DNA of 64,000 nucleotides from Desulfonatronum thiodismutans (GTDB lineage: Bacteria; Desulfobacterota; Desulfovibrionia; Desulfovibrionales; Desulfonatronaceae). The DNA lies in the NCBI RefSeq assembly GCF_000717475.1, contig NZ_JPIK01000004.1, positions 400,409 through 464,408 of the forward strand, given 5' to 3'. This document shows, piece after piece, positions 48,593-56,309 of this stretch. Under the pieces are notes generated by a model. That model had not been told where the DNA came from. It was given only the letters and a program-made list of their open reading frames with translations, and made no database searches. Position numbers and translations under genes: made by a program. How positions within the stretch are numbered: the first letter of the stretch is position 1; every line of letters begins with the position of its first letter.

Positions 48593-49465
48593 ATGCAAAC
48601 CTGGTATCTCTACTCCTTGCTGGCCCTGCTGCTCCTGGGCGGACAGCGCTTTCTGTACAAGGTCGCCGCAGCCAAGAATTGCGGCACCTTCCTGACCACC
48701 TTTTGCTTCATGATCACCGTGGCCGTGCTCAGCACCGGCCTGCTGCTGCTCTTTCCGCCGGTCGTGCCCAGCCTAGCCTTCCTGGCCCTGATCTCCCTGG
48801 CCAACAGCCTGACCTTCGTCAGCGCCACCCTGGCCCACATCCAGGCCCTGAAACACATGCCCGCCACCGTGGCCTATCCGTTGATCCGGATGAACATCGT
48901 GCTGGTGGTCCTCTTTGCCGTGTTTTTCCTCCAGGAGCGGCTTGAGACCCAGCAGATTCTGGGCGTTGCTCTCTCCTTCGCCACCATCTGGGTACTGGCC
49001 CGGGACAACGCCCCGGACAACGACGCCCGAACCAGGGCCAAGGGCCTGATCCTGGTTTTCGTGGCCATGCTGGCCGGGGCTCTCTCGGCCATCAGCTCCA
49101 GATACGCAGCCCTGCATACGGATCTGTTGGCCTTCATCGCCCTGTCCTACGTCTTCTCCACCCTCTTCACACTGGCCCTGGCCCCAAGGATGTTCGCCCC
49201 AGACCAAGCCCACACCGTACCCCGGAGCTCACGCAAACTGGCCGCGGGCATCGGCCTGGCCATGGGCCTGCTCAACCTGGCCGGGTTCTACCTCTTCCTG
49301 AAAGCTCTGGCCCTGGGTCCGCTGGCCATCGTGGCCTCGATCAACGGCATGCACTTTCTGGTGGCCGTGGTGCTGTCCGTGCTAATTTTCCGAGAAAAAT
49401 TAACCCTCGGCCGCCTGCTGGGGCTGGCTCTGGCCATTGTCGCCATCGTGCTGCTGCGGGGATGA
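48593..49465 (+). CDS. EamA/DMT-family membrane transporter
   Basis: 290 aa with about ten hydrophobic helices, the drug/metabolite transporter layout of two repeated five-helix halves (second half starts near residue 150 after a polar loop DNAPDNDARTRAKG). Conserved patterns at the end of each half: IRMNIVLVVLFAVFFLQERL and INGMHFLVAVVLSVLIFREK, the typical helix-9/10 signature. Inner membrane; substrate unknown. Downstream of hemW and the GAAATC repeat; probably not in the same transcript. Confidence 0.88.
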   Translation: MQTWYLYSLLALLLLGGQRFLYKVAAAKNCGTFLTTFCFMITVAVLSTGLLLLFPPVVPSLAFLALISLANSLTFVSATLAHIQALKHMPATVAYPLIRMNIVLVVLFAVFFLQERLETQQILGVALSFATIWVLARDNAPDNDARTRAKGLILVFVAMLAGALSAISSRYAALHTDLLAFIALSYVFSTLFTLALAPRMFAPDQAHTVPRSSRKLAAGIGLAMGLLNLAGFYLFLKALALGPLAIVASINGMHFLVAVVLSVLIFREKLTLGRLLGLALAIVAIVLLRG

Positions 49466-49823
49466 TGAGGGATACAGGCTATAGGGAAAAAGGCCGTTTC
49501 CGGATGTAAACCGGCTTCCCCATCTTTCCAGCGGAAGATCTAAATCATTTCCTGGCGACCCTTGCATACCCAGCGAAGCAGGCGGTTCAATGCTTCAGAG
49601 GATTGCTTCCGTAAGGAACGTCGTTTATAGGTTTCGAGAAATCAATTTATCTCGATAAATGTCAGACCCACGGCCAAAATATTTGCAAGGTTGATTCTCC
49701 TGTTAGCGTGCAACAGAGGAAGTGCAGTTTTTCAACTTCCTTGCTGAGTTAAAAAAGTCTCTCAAAGGCGTTTTCCTGAGGCTTTCGTTTAGCCTCGCAT
49801 GTATTCATTCAGGAGGATGTGAC
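49466..49823. other. 358-bp leader/spacer with direct repeat copy
   Basis: No gene seen. It holds copy 1 of the 26-bp direct repeat (49572-49597), a GAGGCT/AGCCTC hairpin near 49779-49797 and the AGGAGG of the next gene at 49811-49816. It is more AT-rich than the surroundings. Confidence 0.45.
49572..49597 (+). repeat. 26-bp direct repeat, left copy
   Basis: AGCGAA, 3 variable bases, then GGCGGTTCAATGCTTCA. The same sequence with only the three middle bases changed occurs at 51607-51632, so the pair brackets the single gene 49824-51437 and its terminator. Confidence 0.7.
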
Positions 49824-51437
49824 ATGGTGCACAGGCGCAAACGACTCGTATTATTGTTGACGGTAGTGCTATCCTTTTTGGCTTTTGGTACTGCAACCCT
49901 TGGCGACCAAGCCTGGGCTCAGTCACAGGTTGAGCAGATCAAAGAGGCCAATGATCTGCTTCGTACGGCTGAACGTAATCTGCACGGAGGGAAGGCTGAC
50001 CTGGCCCTGGCGGACCTGGCCAAGGCCGGGGATATGCTTGAGGCCGCAAAGATTGGAGGCGAGAGTCCGCAGCTGAAAACAGCCTTGAATAAGCATGCCA
50101 AGCTTCTGGCCGATGTTCAGCGTCGCACCGGGCAGAAGCAGACTGCGTCTGCCCAGCCGACGGCATCGTCAGGAGGAGGTGCCGCCGTTAAAATGCCTGC
50201 GTCCGTGTCCCGTCAGTTCCTGGAGCTGAACCGGGAAATGAGTAAAACCAAAACCAGTCTGAGCTATGACAAATGGTGGGATTTGGCGTCCAGCATGCGC
50301 GAGGGTCGTCTTCAAAGCGCGGACGAGAGCCTGGCCATGTTCCGGAGCCAGCTTGACGAACTGATTGCCGGCCTTGACCCTTCCCTGGCCGATGCCCCGC
50401 AGGTCCACGAAAATAAAGCACTATTAGCAGAAATTATTTCATGGCGTGAACGTCGGGGTACGGAAACTGAACCCGTTGCGGATGTGCATCCGGCAGTGGC
50501 CGAGGCTCTGGCCATCGAGGAGAAATTGCTGGCCCTGCATGCCAAGTATAAAGACCGTTTTGAAGGCGTGTACGGTTCATCCATGATCAACGAGAGTCTG
50601 CTGGAAGCCCAGTTCAAGCAAGGTCGCGACGCTTTGGCTCAGTTGGAAGCCTTGGAGAGCGAGGTGGTGCCGGCCATCCAGCCCGTGTTGGCAGTTATTG
50701 TCGAAAAATACGGCGACAACCCCATGGATATTGACAATTCACTCTTTGCCCTGGGCCTGAAAAACGATCATTTTTTTGGTGGAGCCTTCCGGGATCTCTA
50801 CTCGGGGTTGGCGAACATACGTAAGTCCAGACAGGCAACCGGTCAGGACATGGCGGCAAGGGCAGGACAGACCATGAGCGGCATTGAGGGGTACTCCGAA
50901 GAAATCCGCCTGCGGAGACTGGGGGAGGCACGGGAGCAACTTTTGCTCGGAAAAGCTTTTGATCCGGCCAACGCCGAGATCAATCGGCTGTTGGGAGAGA
51001 TGGATATACTGTATGCCGACATCACCGCCCGCATTGAAACAGATGTGGATGCCCGCACCTGGGCCGGGGACATCAAGGACTTTCCCGGGCCGGGATCGCC
51101 GGACGTATTGACCCGGGCCGCCCGTGAATATTTTCGGGCGCACCCCAATTGGAACCCATCCGGCAAAGGCGTCGAAGTGCTGGCTGTTGCCCTCCGAGGC
51201 CCCTGGGCCGTGGCGACAAGCGATGTTTTCGGGCGGGTTCTTCAATGGCGACTGCCCATCCATGTAGCCATCACCAACACGGAAATGAAAACCGGAAACA
51301 TTGCCCGTGTTTACGAGTTAAGCATTCTGACCGGCCAAGGGGTGCCGGGTAACGAAGATAAAAAGCCTCCATTCGCCGACTACTGGGTCGGCAACAGCTG
51401 GAACATGCGCCTGGATAAAACGCCGGTCCAGAATTAG
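49824..51437 (+). CDS. Exported helical protein of unknown function
   Basis: 537 aa from the ATG at 49824 with AGGAGG 7 bases upstream. A signal peptide (RLVLLLTVVLSFLAFGTATL ending AWAQ) sends it to the periplasm. A TPR-like helical hairpin region follows (IKEANDLLRTAERNLHGGKA), then a low-complexity Ala/Ser/Gly linker (about 100-125), long helical segments, and a C-terminal part with alternating strands (VEVLAVALRGPWAVATSDVF) that includes FGRVLQWRLPIHVAIT. I recognise no family. It has its own leader and a strong terminator, so it is a single-gene transcript. It is flanked by 26-bp direct repeats and has more mixed codon use at its start than its neighbours. Confidence 0.8.
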   Translation: MVHRRKRLVLLLTVVLSFLAFGTATLGDQAWAQSQVEQIKEANDLLRTAERNLHGGKADLALADLAKAGDMLEAAKIGGESPQLKTALNKHAKLLADVQRRTGQKQTASAQPTASSGGGAAVKMPASVSRQFLELNREMSKTKTSLSYDKWWDLASSMREGRLQSADESLAMFRSQLDELIAGLDPSLADAPQVHENKALLAEIISWRERRGTETEPVADVHPAVAEALAIEEKLLALHAKYKDRFEGVYGSSMINESLLEAQFKQGRDALAQLEALESEVVPAIQPVLAVIVEKYGDNPMDIDNSLFALGLKNDHFFGGAFRDLYSGLANIRKSRQATGQDMAARAGQTMSGIEGYSEEIRLRRLGEAREQLLLGKAFDPANAEINRLLGEMDILYADITARIETDVDARTWAGDIKDFPGPGSPDVLTRAAREYFRAHPNWNPSGKGVEVLAVALRGPWAVATSDVFGRVLQWRLPIHVAITNTEMKTGNIARVYELSILTGQGVPGNEDKKPPFADYWVGNSWNMRLDKTPVQN

Positions 51438-51440
51438 CCA

Positions 51441-51479
51441 AAAAAACGCCCGAGGTCTCGAGCCTCGGGCGTTTTTTTT
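51441..51479. terminator. Strong bidirectional intrinsic terminator
   Basis: A6, then CGCCCGAGG (51447-51455), a 7-nt loop, CCTCGGGCG (51463-51471) and T8. Perfect 9-bp stem immediately after the stop of the exported unknown protein. Confidence 0.95.
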
Positions 51480-51606
51480 ATCGGGAAGGCCTAATGCCGC
51501 CATCAGATATGGAGGAAGGAGGACACGTGTAAAAGGGAATCAGTGGTGCCAAGTTTTTATCTTTCCCTCGGAAGGTAAAATCCCTTTTGGTGCCCCTTGT
51601 GCTCTG

Positions 51607-51632
51607 AGCGAAATGGGCGGTTCAATGCTTCA
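51607..51632 (+). repeat. 26-bp direct repeat, right copy
   Basis: AGCGAAATGGGCGGTTCAAT followed by GCTTCA; matches 49572-49597 at 23 of 26 positions including a 17-base identical core. Sits 28 bp before the end of the minus-strand nucleotidyltransferase gene. Confidence 0.7.
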
Positions 51633-51659
51633 AACGTCGACAGGTTCTGAACCACCCAG

Positions 51660-52223
51660 TTATTCAAGCCCCCGCAGCCTCTCCGCGATGTTCCAGGCCC
51701 GACAATGCCGAACCGTGGCCGCCGGGGTCAGGTGTTCCCAGGGCCGGTCGTCGATCATGGCTTGACGAACCTCCGTGCCGCTGATGCCTTTTTGGTCCGG
51801 GGGAACGTCCCAAAGAACATGGGTTCGCAGGCTCAGAGCCTGAAACTGGCTCAGTTTGTGGAGGCCCCAGTCATCGCAGATGGAAAGCAGAAAAACCGCG
51901 TCCAAAGGGACATAGTGGCGATAAAGGTCGGGGTGAGTGATGGGCAGGGGAACGATGGTGGTTTCTGGTTGGCTGACTCCGGCTTCCAGAAGGATGTCCC
52001 GGAGAATCACCAAGCGTTCGTAAAAGGTCAGGGGGTTGGCCTGGGCGCTGGAACGGTTGCGGTCCACGGCCACCTCGGAGGTCAGGCTGGGATCCGGGTT
52101 GGTGACGCCCACGACAAGGTGGCGGCACAGCGCCTTGCCGGCCAGCAGATATCTCAAGTGGTCGTTGTGCGGAACCTGAAACCGACCGTGAATCACGCCG
52201 ATGTCGTACATGTGGGCTTCCAT
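51660..52223 (-). CDS. NMN/nicotinate-mononucleotide adenylyltransferase-like nucleotidyltransferase
   Basis: 187 aa of the HxGH-type cytidylyltransferase fold. The ATP site reads IHGRFQVPHNDHLRYLL (HNDH in place of the more common HxGH) and the second motif KGISGTEVRQAM corresponds to ISGTxxR. The resemblance is to small NadM-like NMN adenylyltransferases of NAD synthesis, but the acceptor cannot be proven. A second in-frame ATG at 52211, preceded by GGAAG, is an equally good start. It is last in a three-gene minus-strand run after a phosphoglycerate mutase and a TIM-barrel protein. Confidence 0.78.
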   Translation of the reverse strand: MEAHMYDIGVIHGRFQVPHNDHLRYLLAGKALCRHLVVGVTNPDPSLTSEVAVDRNRSSAQANPLTFYERLVILRDILLEAGVSQPETTIVPLPITHPDLYRHYVPLDAVFLLSICDDWGLHKLSQFQALSLRTHVLWDVPPDQKGISGTEVRQAMIDDRPWEHLTPAATVRHCRAWNIAERLRGLE

Positions 52224-52235
52224 GTGGATATTGGG

Positions 52236-53582
52236 TTAAGAGACACGCAGGGGCTGGTAGTCTCCGGGCCAATACAGGCAGTCCTCCGGGGAGTCCCGGA
52301 TCCCTTCCAGGCGGGCCATGTCCAGATGGTTCAGGATCAACCGGAACAGCTCCGCGCCGCGCACGCCGCCCAGGCACCCCGACGCGGCGTGGATCTCATC
52401 GAAGCGATCCACCACATCCCGTCGGACTCCGGCCCCGTGCAGGACCAACGGCACGGGTTCGCCGGAGTGGATCATGTTGCCGGAGCTGGGCGTGGAGTGA
52501 TCCGCGGTGACCACCACCAGCAGGTCCGGATCTTTCAGTAAGGAATTTTCAACGGTCCCAAGGGCCTGATCCAAGGTCTCGATCACCGCTTTCTTGAGCA
52601 AGGGATCCTTGGCGTGGCCCGCCTCGTCCGGGGCTTTGGTGTGCAGGTGGATGAAGTCGTGCCGGGTAAAGTGCTCCGGCACGTCGGCCAGGTCATGGGC
52701 AAAGTCCGCCCGCAGGTTGCCGGTGTTCCGCGGCGCTTGCCAGTCCAACCCCAGATACCGGGCCAAACCCCGAAACACCGCGCCCGAGGCGATACTCAGT
52801 CCGCGCAGGCCGCAGCGTCGGGAAAACGGGAGCACCGGGCGCAATCTTCCCGCACGCTGGGTGACCAACCCGGTGATGGGCGGAGACCCGGCCCGTCGGC
52901 GGCGATCATTGAGGGGATGCTCCCGCAGGGTGCGCCAGGCATGCAGCAAATAGGCCCGCAGCACACGGGCCGTTTTCCGAGCGCGAACCTCCTCGCTCCC
53001 CGTCCCATCTGCTCCCCCTTTTCCGGAGTGTTTCGAGACCAAGGGCAGCACGTCCGGCAGGAACCGGCCGTCGCGCATCGGCCCGGTGTCCGTGATGTCC
53101 GGAGAAACCTCGCCGGAAAGGACCAGCACCCCGAACACGCCCTTGACCGGGACGTACCGGATGCGGATGCCGTCCTGTTCCCACGTGTCCACGGCCCGAA
53201 TCAGTTCGGCGACCTCCTCCGCATTAGCCCGGGGAACGTCCCGGACCAAAGCCAGGCAGCCGTCCCGTTCCTCCAGGGCCGCGAAATGGGCCAGGACCGC
53301 GACCTCGTCCCGGGCCAGATCCACCCCGGCCCCCAAGGCTTCCAAAGGCCCCCGCCCTGGAAAATCCTCCCGATCATAGCCAAACATGGCGAAGTGCGCG
53401 GTTTCACTGGGCAGAGCCTCGCCCAGACTCCCGGCATGGTACAGGCCGTTGGCGCCGTTTCGGGCTAGGCTGTCCAGGTGCGGCGTGCAGGCGGCCTGGA
53501 GCGGGGTTCGCCAATCCAAGACCTCATGGGAGCGGTCCCCCAGTCCGTCCAGAACGATCAGCAGGCATTTGTCGGGCATCAT
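52236..53582 (-). CDS. Archaeal-type (ApgM-like) cofactor-independent phosphoglycerate mutase
   Basis: 448 aa from the ATG at 53582. Alkaline-phosphatase-superfamily metalloenzyme. Metal-site motifs: CLLIVLDGLGDR at the start with nucleophile Ser in LPSETAHFAMFGYD, then FIHLHTKAPDEAGHAKDP and LVVVTADHSTPSSGNMIHSG. A family pattern of ApgM is PxxxxARxNFA-like sequence replaced here by GCLALVRDVPRANAEEVAEL. An insert of about 25 residues (SKHSGKGGADGTGSEEVRAR) is low in complexity. Catalyses 3-phosphoglycerate to 2-phosphoglycerate, or acts on another phosphosugar. Confidence 0.85.
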   Translation of the reverse strand: MMPDKCLLIVLDGLGDRSHEVLDWRTPLQAACTPHLDSLARNGANGLYHAGSLGEALPSETAHFAMFGYDREDFPGRGPLEALGAGVDLARDEVAVLAHFAALEERDGCLALVRDVPRANAEEVAELIRAVDTWEQDGIRIRYVPVKGVFGVLVLSGEVSPDITDTGPMRDGRFLPDVLPLVSKHSGKGGADGTGSEEVRARKTARVLRAYLLHAWRTLREHPLNDRRRRAGSPPITGLVTQRAGRLRPVLPFSRRCGLRGLSIASGAVFRGLARYLGLDWQAPRNTGNLRADFAHDLADVPEHFTRHDFIHLHTKAPDEAGHAKDPLLKKAVIETLDQALGTVENSLLKDPDLLVVVTADHSTPSSGNMIHSGEPVPLVLHGAGVRRDVVDRFDEIHAASGCLGGVRGAELFRLILNHLDMARLEGIRDSPEDCLYWPGDYQPLRVS

Positions 53583-53599
53583 GGGCGTGTGGGGGGCGG

Positions 53600-54484
53600 T
53601 TAAAAATTCAAGGGAAAACAGGGGCGTCTTGGCCCAAGCGCGGCAGATCGGGACCGAATCGGGAAAGCCGAATATGGCTCCGCTTCGCAATGACTGAGGT
53701 GAGATGGCGGGACGACTTGATCCAATTCATCCAGGAGCAAGGCCCGAGTGGCCAGGGCGTGCTCAGGGCGCTGCAATTCAATGGTCCACCAGACGCACTC
53801 GGTCTGCAGGAGCTTGGCTATGAGCGGCCTGAACGGGACGATGTCCTCAATGGGATGATGACCTTGGTCGTCTTCACGTCCGTAAATATGAACCTCGAAC
53901 AGCCTGTCCGCGAAAAGATCCACGAACCGTTCCGCCGGGAAACGGCCGTCGCGCGCGGCCTCCGAGCCCAAGGCGTGGCCGACGTCCAGGGTGATCATGG
54001 CTCCGGTTCGCTCGGCCCAACGCAATACGTTTGCCGGTTCACTGGATGGGCCACAGCGCAGATTTTCCAAGCAGACCACGATGCCCAGGTCTTTCCCGTG
54101 GGCCACCAAGCGAGCCAAGTTGTCCATGAATGTCGACTCATGCACCGGTTGGCTCGGGTCGAGTCCGGTATGCACCGTGACCACGGGCTCGCCCAGCCCG
54201 ACCATGGCCCGCAGGGTACGCAAATGTGCCTCCAGGGCCAGATCGGCCAGGACCGGGTCGGCGTGGCCCAGTTCGTGTTCAAAATATCTGGTATGGAACC
54301 GGACGAAACGACTTTGGGCCAGAAACGGCAGGATCATCTCCGCAAGCCGGTCCAGATGATTCGGATCCGGTGAAAACTCCACCGCGGCGGCTAGCTCGCC
54401 TACCCAATGCAGCCTGGAAGCCGGGTCCGAGGCGGCCGCGGTAAAGGCCAGGGTCGGGGAAGGGGTTGGAGATGAGCCGTTCAT
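53600..54484 (-). CDS. Sugar-phosphate isomerase/epimerase-like TIM-barrel protein
   Basis: 294 aa resembling the AP-endonuclease-2/xylose-isomerase-like TIM barrel. Seen: FVRFHTRYFEHELGHADP, VVTVHTGLDPSQPVHESTFM, IVVCLENLRCGPSSEPANVL (metal-binding Glu), MITLDVGHALGS (Asp and His), and LFEVHIYGREDDQGHHPI (His). These are the expected divalent-metal ligands. Substrate not predictable. The last 30 residues are Arg/Pro-rich and probably a non-conserved tail. The start is uncertain; the N-terminal Ser/Pro/Thr-rich 20 residues have a weak ribosome-binding site. Same strand and 17 bp from the phosphoglycerate mutase gene. Confidence 0.8.
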   Translation of the reverse strand: MNGSSPTPSPTLAFTAAASDPASRLHWVGELAAAVEFSPDPNHLDRLAEMILPFLAQSRFVRFHTRYFEHELGHADPVLADLALEAHLRTLRAMVGLGEPVVTVHTGLDPSQPVHESTFMDNLARLVAHGKDLGIVVCLENLRCGPSSEPANVLRWAERTGAMITLDVGHALGSEAARDGRFPAERFVDLFADRLFEVHIYGREDDQGHHPIEDIVPFRPLIAKLLQTECVWWTIELQRPEHALATRALLLDELDQVVPPSHLSHCEAEPYSAFPIRSRSAALGPRRPCFPLNF

Positions 54485-54648
54485 TTCGATTCAGTGGGAC
54501 GCAACCGGGAGCGTCGAGGGAGAGTCGAAAAACCATGTGGAGCGAAAAGACACCGACACATGGGCGTCCATTAAGTATTTCCGAAACAGCCCGGATCAGC
54601 AACTGATTTTTTCTATGGCTCAGACAAAAAAGCATTTGCTTTTCCAAT

Positions 54649-54678
54649 TTGACATTTACCCCTGAAATCATTTCTAAA
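54649..54678 (+). promoter_or_regulatory. Candidate sigma-70 promoter of the TusA/DsrE/OsmC/MetE cluster
   Basis: TTGACA at 54649-54654, an 18-bp spacer, and TCTAAA at 54673-54678. The predicted start, near 54685, lies about 35 nt before the first ATG. The stretch is AT-rich against a GC-rich background. Confidence 0.5.
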
Positions 54679-54719
54679 CTGATCGATAGATTCGTCACCA
54701 GCAAAGCCACGAAGCGGCC

Positions 54720-55073
54720 ATGACCCAAGAACACTCTCCGACTCCCAGCGACTCACCGAACACCTTCCGGGAAGAAATGCCCCCTCAGGAATGGAATTTC
54801 GACGAAGAATTCGACGGCGGGGAGGAAACCTGCGGGCGGGTGATCATCAATCTCTACACCTATCTGCTGCCCATGCCGCCAGGAACCAAGGTCCTGCTCA
54901 TCTCCAAGGACCCGGCCGCGCCCATCGAGTTTCCGGCCTGGTGTCGGATGACCAGGAACACCCTTCTGGACATGCGGCCCCCATACTATCTCATCGAATA
55001 CAAACCCGAATGGAAAAAGGAGCAACCCCATGGCGAACCGATTCTGCGTGACCATCAGCCACTGCCGCACTGA
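54720..55073 (+). CDS. TusA-like sulfur-carrier-fold protein with altered active site
   Basis: 117 aa. After an acidic 35-residue N-terminal extension comes a TusA/SirA-like fold: CGRVIINLYTYLLPMPPGTK, then VLLISKDPAAPIEFPAWCRM and TRNTLL, which line up with the TusA pattern CPxP...LPPG...VLATDPAA...IPAWCRxTGHELL. The CPxP motif is replaced by CGRV, keeping only one Cys. TusA carries persulfide sulfur; without Pro the chemistry here may differ. Its 3' end overlaps the DsrE-like gene by 44 bp. Confidence 0.75.
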   Translation: MTQEHSPTPSDSPNTFREEMPPQEWNFDEEFDGGEETCGRVIINLYTYLLPMPPGTKVLLISKDPAAPIEFPAWCRMTRNTLLDMRPPYYLIEYKPEWKKEQPHGEPILRDHQPLPH

Positions 55074-55395
55074 CGGCGACAAGGCCACCCTGGGCTTCGT
55101 GGTGGCCAACGCGGCCCAGGGCAGCGAGAAGGAAACCATGATCTTTCTGAGCACGGACGGCGTGTACTGCGCGGTCAACGGCGAGGCGGAAAAGATTGAT
55201 GAAGGCGCACCCTTTGCCCCGCTCAAGGAACTGATCACCAAGTTCGTCAATGCCGGTGGCAAAATCTACGTCTGCACCCCCTGCTTGAAAAAACGCGGCC
55301 TGTCCGAAGCCGACCTGATTGAGGGCGCGGTCCCGGCCGGCGGCGCGGCCCTGGTGGAATGGCTTTCCGCTGATCCGGCCTGCGTGGCGTATTAG
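55030..55395 (+). CDS. DsrE-family protein
   Basis: 121 aa of the DsrE/TusD/YchN fold: FVVANAAQGSEKETMIFLST, GVYCAVNGEAEKID, PLKELITKFVNAGGKIYVCT followed by PCLKKRGLSEADLIEGA. The Cys pair in YVCTPCLKKRG corresponds to the catalytic Cys of DsrE/TusD. Such proteins transfer sulfur from or to TusA-type carriers. Begins inside the TusA-like gene and overlaps it, so the two are translationally linked; the product pair would form a relay. Confidence 0.85.
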   Translation: MANRFCVTISHCRTDGDKATLGFVVANAAQGSEKETMIFLSTDGVYCAVNGEAEKIDEGAPFAPLKELITKFVNAGGKIYVCTPCLKKRGLSEADLIEGAVPAGGAALVEWLSADPACVAY

Positions 55396-55539
55396 ATTGG
55401 ACGGCTGATTGCAGGTCGAAGGCTGGAGACTGAACCCTTCCCGGTTTGATCTCGTGCCTTGGTCTCTGATCATACCGCATTTTTTCATGGCCGGGGGCGG
55501 TGTCCGATCCGCCTCCGGCGTATTTATTTGGAGAACGCG

Positions 55540-56307
55540 ATGAGTGAACCACTTGATGTTTCCGCCCTGGAGGCGTTGCGGGTGGAACGGGTCTTTGACG
55601 GCGGGGATCTGGACTGCGGGTCCGGGTTGATCCTCCTGATCCGGGAGAACATGCTCCAGACTCCGGTGGGGCAAATTCTGGAGATGCGCAGCCGGGAACC
55701 TACGGTCAACGACGATCTGCCGCCCTGGTGCCGGATGGCCGGGCACGAATATCTGGGCCGTCTGGAAGGTCCGGGATATGCCCGATATTTTCTCCGGCGC
55801 GGAGCCCCCAAGACGGATCAAACCGCTCCATCCGACGACCAGGCCCTGGTAGAGGACAAGAAAAAGGCCACGGAATACGAATGGCGGATGCGGGTCCGGT
55901 CCACGGGCAACCTGAAAAGCACGGTGTATTGCCGCAATTTTTCCTGGGATTTAGGACAACCGGCCAGCTTCAAGGACAAGGACGCTTATCCGTGCGCGGT
56001 GGAAGCCTTATTGGGCGCGCTGGGCGGGGCGCTCAGCAGCGGGTTTGCCACGGACTGCGCCCGTGAAGGCCTGGACGTGGACGACGTGGAAATCACGGTT
56101 CGCGGCAAGCTCCACAACATCCTGGCGCACATGGGCCTGGAAGTGGGCGATCCTTCTTTTGCCGGGATCGAGCTGAAATGCTTCGCCTCGACCATGGACG
56201 ACGAAGCCAAGGTCCGTCGGGTCTGGGACCAAACCGTGGCCCGCTCGCCCATCGCGGCCACCCTGGCCAAGGCGGTTGAGCTGAACATCAAATTCGCTGT
56301 GGTGTGA
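55540..56307 (+). CDS. TusA-like / OsmC-like fusion protein
   Basis: 255 aa from the ATG at 55540 (GGAG upstream). N-terminal TusA-like half: DCGSGLILLIRENMLQTPVG, ILEMRSREPTVNDDLPPWCR (CPxP replaced by CGSG). A linker of about 30 residues leads to an OsmC/YhfA half: DAYPCAVEALLGALGGALSS, VDDVEITVRGKLHNILAHMG, ARSPIAATLAKAVELNIKFA. OsmC peroxidases use two Cys (GGC and CPV-like motifs); here the first is Ala and the second Ser, so thiol-peroxidase activity is unlikely, although other Cys remain (TDCAREG). It lies in the cluster, 144 bp after the DsrE gene and 2 bp before the MetE-like gene. Confidence 0.82.
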   Translation: MSEPLDVSALEALRVERVFDGGDLDCGSGLILLIRENMLQTPVGQILEMRSREPTVNDDLPPWCRMAGHEYLGRLEGPGYARYFLRRGAPKTDQTAPSDDQALVEDKKKATEYEWRMRVRSTGNLKSTVYCRNFSWDLGQPASFKDKDAYPCAVEALLGALGGALSSGFATDCAREGLDVDDVEITVRGKLHNILAHMGLEVGDPSFAGIELKCFASTMDDEAKVRRVWDQTVARSPIAATLAKAVELNIKFAVV

Positions 56308-56309
56308 TC

